DNA of 9,359 nt from assembly GCA_021777685.1 (NCBI GenBank), contig JAJYDH010000239.1:1-9359 (forward strand), written 5' to 3'. Of this stretch, positions 5,937 through 9,359 are shown one piece after another. Numbering within the stretch: position 1 is the first letter of the stretch; the number at the start of each line of letters is the position of its first letter. A program made the position numbers and the translations under genes. Under the pieces are notes generated by a model. It saw only the letters and a program-made list of their open reading frames with translations. It ran no database searches and had not been told where the DNA came from. The DNA comes from Planctomycetota bacterium. GTDB lineage: Bacteria; Planctomycetota; Planctomycetia; Isosphaerales; Isosphaeraceae.

Positions 5937-6542
5937 TCAACCCGCCAGGGCGGCGGCGGGCATGAACTTCGCGAACCGCCTGTTGAGGTCGTCGATGATC
6001 CAGTGGAAGGCGACCAGGTGGAGCGACTCGACCATCCCCATGTCGTCGACGCCCGCGTGGAAGTTGTGATGGCCCAGGCTCTTGAGCTTGCCGCCGCCGA
6101 ACCCGGTGATGCCCACCGAGGTCATGCCGTTGGCGTTGGCCCACTCGACCGCCCGGAGGATGTTCGGGCTGTTCCCCGACCCGGAGATCGCCAGCAGGAC
6201 GTCGCCCGGGGAGGCCAGGTTCTTCAACTGCTCGATGAAGATCCGGTCGTACCCCTCGTCATTGCCCCAGGCCATGATCCCGGCCGTGTTGTCGGTGAGG
6301 CTCAGGACCTTGAGCCGCTTCTGGCCCTCGAAGTCGCGGAGGGTCGCCTTGGCCAGGTCCTCGCAGATGTGCGAGGCGGTCGAGCCGGAGCCGCCGTTGC
6401 CGATGATGAAGACGAACCGACCGGCGTGGTAGGCGTCCTCGATGATCTGGCTGATGTTCTCGAGCTGGCCGAGGTCGAGGGCCTGGACCTCGCGGCAGAC
6501 GCGGTCCAGATAGTCCTTGGCGCCCAGTGTCCATCCCAACAT
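5937..6542 (-). CDS. SIS-domain sugar-phosphate isomerase, GmhA/DiaA-like
   Basis: This 201-residue protein matches the phosphoheptose-isomerase branch of SIS proteins in length and motif order: IIGNGGSGSTASHICEDLAK (residues 46-65), LSLTDNTAGIMAWGNDEGYD (80-99), the sugar-phosphate loop AISGSGNSPNILRAV (118-132), GITGFGGGKLKSL, and VESLHLVAFH (171-180). In GmhA the metal and catalytic residues are His, Glu, Gln and His. Here His58 and His180 are kept, but the Glu position reads Asp62 and the Gln position reads Glu172, so this is a relative and perhaps not a true sedoheptulose-7-phosphate isomerase. The ATG at 6542 has a strong GGGGAGG (6557-6551) 8 bases upstream. The frame extends to 6746, but the extra 68 residues are unlike the family. 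It is cytosolic and heads a two-gene unit with the ROK kinase. Confidence 0.9.
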   Translation of the reverse strand: MLGWTLGAKDYLDRVCREVQALDLGQLENISQIIEDAYHAGRFVFIIGNGGSGSTASHICEDLAKATLRDFEGQKRLKVLSLTDNTAGIMAWGNDEGYDRIFIEQLKNLASPGDVLLAISGSGNSPNILRAVEWANANGMTSVGITGFGGGKLKSLGHHNFHAGVDDMGMVESLHLVAFHWIIDDLNRRFAKFMPAAALAG

Positions 6543-6878
6543 CTCGCAGACCTCCCCGTACGATGCGGATTCCGGATCGATTCTCGTCCCTCGGCACCAC
6601 CCGAGCGATTCTAACCGCCCGATCGGCTTTAAAATAGCCCTGCCGAGGGGTCGGTGGCGTCCGGGCAACATGAGAAGCGGGGATTTCGCGGGACCGAACC
6701 CGCCGCGAAATCCGTAAATCCATAACAATAAACGACTTAATTTCATTATTGGCTTCGTTTTTCCCAGAATCTCCGGGCAACTCGACGGATCTCGTCCCCA
6801 GGTCTCACTAACAAGAGAAAGGCCTGTGCGTCGGGCGTCGAGAATCGGTTCGATTCGAAGTCAATCGGAGCGGGATAG
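6543..6878. promoter_or_regulatory. 336-base divergent intergenic region, probable paired promoters
   Basis: This gap separates the leftward SIS-ROK unit from the rightward FecR/HEAT and phosphatase pair, so it must drive both unless internal promoters exist. An AT-rich island covers about 6714-6765 (CATAACAATAAACGACTTAA and beyond), which stands out strongly in this GC-rich DNA and is the likeliest promoter core. On the minus strand a TAGAAT hexamer lies at 6609-6614, without a clear -35. A perfect inverted repeat (6681-6713) sits beside the island. A smaller dyad GAATCG-GTT-CGATTC (6842-6856) lies just before the rightward ribosome binding site. Exact transcription starts cannot be read from sequence alone. 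Confidence 0.55.
6681..6713. repeat. 11-bp perfect inverted repeat in the divergent region
   Basis: GGATTTCGCGG (6681-6691) and CCGCGAAATCC (6703-6713) are exact reverse complements with an 11-base spacer. The element borders the AT-rich island that starts at 6714. No T-run follows on either strand, so it does not look like an intrinsic terminator. It could be an operator for a dimeric regulator, or a hairpin in the leader of the SIS-ROK transcript, whose start codon is about 140 bases further left. Confidence 0.7.
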
Positions 6879-8756
6879 ATGAGACTGACCCTGAGGACCC
6901 TGATCGCCTGGCTCGACGACACGCTGACCCCCGCCGAGGTCCGGACCATCGGCCAGCAGGTGGCCGAGAGCCCGTTCGCCAAGGATCTGGTCGAGCGGGT
7001 CCAGCGCGTCACCCGCCAGCGCCGCCTGACCTACCCCGGCGACCTCGGCTCGGAGCCGACCGACGCGAACCTCGTCTCCAGCTACCTCGACAACGAGCTG
7101 GCCCCCGACCAGGTGGCCGACTACGAGAAGCGGTGCCTGACCTCCGACGTCCACCTCGCCGAGGTCGCCAGCGTCCACCAGATCCTCAGCCTGATCGGCC
7201 AGAAGGCGAAGGTCCCGGCCGACGCCAAGCTCCGGATGTACCGGCTGGTCCGGGGCCGCGAGACGACCAAGGAGCAGGCCCCCGCCCCCGCCAAGGCGGC
7301 CCGCCCCGCCCCGCCCAAACCCGTCTCCGAGCCGATCGAGGGGTGGGCCTCGATCCCGACCAGGCGACCGCTCTGGGAGCGGCTCGCGCCGGCGGCGCTG
7401 GTCCTGGCCCTGATCGCCCTCTTCGGGTGGTCCGCCATCCGGAGCCTCCGGCCCGAGGCGTCGCCGCCGGTCGCGGTCAACCTGAATCCCCGGCCGCCCG
7501 AGCCCCCGAAGGTGGTCGAGCCGCCCCTGATCCCCCCCGCCGAGCCGAAGCCCGAGCCCGTCGCCGAGCCCTCGCCGCCGCCCGAGGCCATGCCCAGGCC
7601 CGAGGCGCCCAAGGCCGCCGAGAACTCCGCCCCGGACGGGGCCGGAACCTTCGACGCGATCCAGGGGGTGGTGCTCCGCCCCGGCCCCGACGGGACCGGC
7701 TGGGATCGCGCCGAGGCCAAGGCGCCGCTGAAGGTCCGGACCCGCCTGCTCAACCTCGCCCCGTTCCGCAACACCCTCAAGCTCGGCAAGTCGGAGGTCG
7801 ACCTCGTCGACTCGACCGAGGTGGTCATCGACGAGGCCGCGAAGGACGAGTCGGGCACCCTGGACCTCCGGAGGGGCTTCCTCGTGCTCCATTCCGGCGA
7901 GGGCCCGGCGCCCGTGGCGGTCCGGTTCGACGGGCAGGTCCTGGCGGTCTCGGCCCCGGCCGGGTCGGTCGTCGGTGTCGAGCGGGTCCCGACCCTGATG
8001 CCCGGGCAGTCGGAGCCGGCACCGGCGCGGCTCCGGATCTTCGTGCCCGACGGCCGGGTCGTCCTCAAGGCGGGCGAGGCCGAGGAGACCGTCAACGGGC
8101 CGGCCGAGATCTCGCTCCTCGCCTCCGGCAAGTTCGGCGAGAAGGGGCGACAGCCGATCCCCGCCTGGGTCACGGAGTCGACGCCTTCCGGATTCCAGAA
8201 GGAGGTCGGCGACCAGTTCGTCGCCCTCCTCAGGCCCGGCCGGCCGATCCTCTCCGACCTGGTCGAGGCGATGGACGACCCCCAGAAGGACGTGAAGCGG
8301 ATGGCCGTCCTCGCCCTCGGCTCGATCGGCTCGATGGAGCAGGTGGTCGAGGTCGTCAGCCGCAAGGAAGAGGCGTCGGTCCACCGGGCGGGCGTCGAGG
8401 TCCTCCGCTCCGGCCTGGCGCAGGGGGGAGAGACCGCCAGGGCCGTCCGAGAGGCGCTCGTCCGCCAGTACGACCGGCCCTGGGCCGACATCACCGAGAA
8501 GCTCCTCGCCGGGTTCCGGCCCGAGGAGGCCAAGGACGAGCTGACGCTGGTCAAGCTCGTCGAGTACCTCGGCACCGCCCCGAGCCGGGGGACCCGCGAG
8601 CTGGCGCTGGACAACCTCCGGACCCTCACCGGCCGCGACAGCCTCGAATACGACCCCGACAACCCCGAAGGCAAGGGCCTGAAGGCCTGGCAGGATCTCG
8701 TCCGCAAGGGCGAGACCGCCAAGGAAGCCCGGCCGGCCCCGAAGACCAACCGCTGA
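6879..8756 (+). CDS. FecR/HEAT-like single-pass membrane protein with anti-sigma-like N-terminus
   Basis: This is a 625-residue multi-part protein. Residues 1-50 (MRLTLRTLIAWLDDTLTPAE onward) and about 62-107 (NLVSSYLDNELAPDQVADYE, then VHLAEVASVHQIL) are two similar helical units resembling anti-sigma cytoplasmic domains but without the HxxxCxxC zinc motif. Residues 130-160 are Pro/Ala-rich. One membrane helix lies at about 168-188, followed by a long Pro/Glu linker (192-255). Residues about 258-430 are beta-rich and FecR-like (LKLGKSEVDLVDSTEVVI, LDLRRGFLVL, LRIFVPDGRVVLKAGE). The C-terminus (about 445-610) is helical, HEAT-like (DPQKDVKRMAVLALGSIGS), and ends with LTGRDSLEYDPDNPEGKGLKAWQDL, a pattern I associate with planctomycete HEAT proteins. 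The start is supported by GGAG at 6867-6870, 8 bases before the ATG. It is probably a transmembrane signalling or envelope-sensing protein. No sigma factor is adjacent. FecR and HEAT assignments are moderate, by pattern only. Confidence 0.85.
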   Translation: MRLTLRTLIAWLDDTLTPAEVRTIGQQVAESPFAKDLVERVQRVTRQRRLTYPGDLGSEPTDANLVSSYLDNELAPDQVADYEKRCLTSDVHLAEVASVHQILSLIGQKAKVPADAKLRMYRLVRGRETTKEQAPAPAKAARPAPPKPVSEPIEGWASIPTRRPLWERLAPAALVLALIALFGWSAIRSLRPEASPPVAVNLNPRPPEPPKVVEPPLIPPAEPKPEPVAEPSPPPEAMPRPEAPKAAENSAPDGAGTFDAIQGVVLRPGPDGTGWDRAEAKAPLKVRTRLLNLAPFRNTLKLGKSEVDLVDSTEVVIDEAAKDESGTLDLRRGFLVLHSGEGPAPVAVRFDGQVLAVSAPAGSVVGVERVPTLMPGQSEPAPARLRIFVPDGRVVLKAGEAEETVNGPAEISLLASGKFGEKGRQPIPAWVTESTPSGFQKEVGDQFVALLRPGRPILSDLVEAMDDPQKDVKRMAVLALGSIGSMEQVVEVVSRKEEASVHRAGVEVLRSGLAQGGETARAVREALVRQYDRPWADITEKLLAGFRPEEAKDELTLVKLVEYLGTAPSRGTRELALDNLRTLTGRDSLEYDPDNPEGKGLKAWQDLVRKGETAKEARPAPKTNR

Positions 8757-8785
8757 CCCGCCGGTCGGCCCGGGAGAATGAAACG

Positions 8786-9359
8786 TTGAGCGACCCCTAT
8801 CGAGAGCATCGCCTCGCGGCCGAACGCGCGGCCCGCGAGGCGGGGGCCCTGCTGCGGAGCCTCCACGGCAAGGTCGCCGCCCGGGAGAAGCAGCCGGGCG
8901 ACCTCGTCACCGAGGCCGACTCGGCCAGCCAGCGGAGGATCGGCGAGATCCTGGCCGGGGCCTTCCCCGACTCGACCCTCCTGGGCGAGGAGGACGGCGC
9001 CACGCCCGACCCGTCGAACCCCTGGCGGTGGGTCGTCGACCCGCTCGACGGCACGATCAACTTCGCCCACGGCTTCCCGTTCTGGTGCGTCTCGATCGCG
9101 CTCGAGCACGAGGGCGAGCTGGTCGTCGGCGTGATCCACAACCCGATCTCCGGCGAGACCTTCGGGGCGACCAAGGGCCAGGGGGCCGAGCTTGACGGGC
9201 GGCCCATCCGGGTCTCGAAGGCGGCCCGGCTCCGCGAGTCGTTGATCTCGACCGGGATGCCCACCCCCTTCGAGCCCGACGCCGACCGGACCCTCGCGCT
9301 GATGAAGCGGATGTCGAGCGGGACCCATTCGGTCCGTAGGACCGGCCCGTCGGCCCTGA
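8786..9359 (+). CDS. Inositol-monophosphatase-family phosphatase, cut by window end
   Basis: 191 codons are visible and the gene runs off the right edge, so it has no stop here. Family motifs are clear: GDLVTEADSASQ (residues 38-49), LLGEEDG with metal ligand Glu68, WRWVVDPLDGTINFAHGFPF with Asp85 and Asp88 plus the DGT loop (88-90), GVIHNPISGETFGATKGQGA (115-134), and SVRRTGPSAL at the edge. The last metal-binding WDxAAG motif would lie outside. The family hydrolyses inositol 1-phosphate and related sugar phosphates, with Mg2+ ions, in the cytosol. The start is a TTG at 8786 with GGGAG (8772-8776) 9 bases upstream. No in-frame ATG exists between the previous gene and the conserved part, and the ATG at 8778 is out of frame. 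The gene follows the FecR/HEAT gene by 29 bases and is probably co-transcribed. Exact substrate (inositol phosphate, FBP, PAP or other) is undecided. Confidence 0.93.
   Translation, partial: MSDPYREHRLAAERAAREAGALLRSLHGKVAAREKQPGDLVTEADSASQRRIGEILAGAFPDSTLLGEEDGATPDPSNPWRWVVDPLDGTINFAHGFPFWCVSIALEHEGELVVGVIHNPISGETFGATKGQGAELDGRPIRVSKAARLRESLISTGMPTPFEPDADRTLALMKRMSSGTHSVRRTGPSAL

Noticed and set aside
5179..6069. 296-codon plus-strand frame opposite the ROK kinase
   Set aside because: Arg/Asp/Pro-rich shadow of a gene with unmistakable ROK motifs on the minus strand.
6543..6746. N-terminal extension of the SIS gene to an ATG at 6746
   Set aside because: The added residues are unlike SIS proteins, cover the AT-rich promoter island and the inverted repeat, and ignore the strong GGGGAGG before 6542.
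7121..9328. 735-codon minus-strand open frame, and the similar one at 6861-8384
   Set aside because: Both are antisense to the FecR/HEAT and phosphatase genes, which have real motifs; the translations are low complexity.

Overview
This looks like a chromosomal fragment of a high-GC planctomycete, probably close to the Isosphaeraceae. That is an inference from the very GC-rich codon use, the Arg/Pro/Ala-rich proteome and several planctomycete-style proteins: a long FecR/HEAT-type membrane protein with paired anti-sigma-like helices at its N-terminus, a YacL-type PIN-TRAM protein, and an S26-like membrane protein without catalytic residues. I see no phage, transposon, CRISPR, tRNA or rRNA signal.

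Layout. At the left edge (1-57) is a perfect heptamer tandem repeat that probably continues outside the window. A 315-base gap follows, then four rightward genes: a signal-peptidase-fold membrane protein that appears catalytically dead (376-1131), a HIT-family Ap4A phosphorylase-type enzyme (1313-1822), a YacL-like membrane PIN-TRAM protein (1914-2996) and a membrane-anchored HExxHxxGxxD zinc-protease-like protein (3037-4116). A perfect 16-bp hairpin (4119-4156) separates this run from a convergent, unrecognised 80-residue gene (4191-4433, minus). About 530 bases upstream of that small gene hold no convincing gene but do contain a long near-perfect dyad (4480-4504).

Next is a leftward two-gene unit transcribed from about 6542 down to 4963: a GmhA/DiaA-type SIS sugar-phosphate isomerase and, 5 bases later, a ROK sugar kinase that lacks the usual zinc-cysteine cluster. 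The 336-base divergent region (6543-6878) contains an 11-bp perfect inverted repeat beside an AT-rich island, and probably holds promoters for both directions. To the right, a 625-residue FecR/HEAT-like single-pass membrane protein (6879-8756) and an inositol-monophosphatase-family enzyme (8786 to the window edge, incomplete) lie 29 bases apart and are probably co-transcribed.

Functional reading. The centre and right of the window encode sugar-phosphate chemistry (isomerase, kinase, phosphatase) around one divergent promoter region. Together these activities could supply a heptose-like or inositol-like phosphate intermediate, but the sequence gives no substrate. The left half is a loose group of unrelated housekeeping and envelope genes. 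The least explained items are the dead S26-like protein, the metzincin-like protein, the small convergent gene with its dyad, and the FecR/HEAT fusion.
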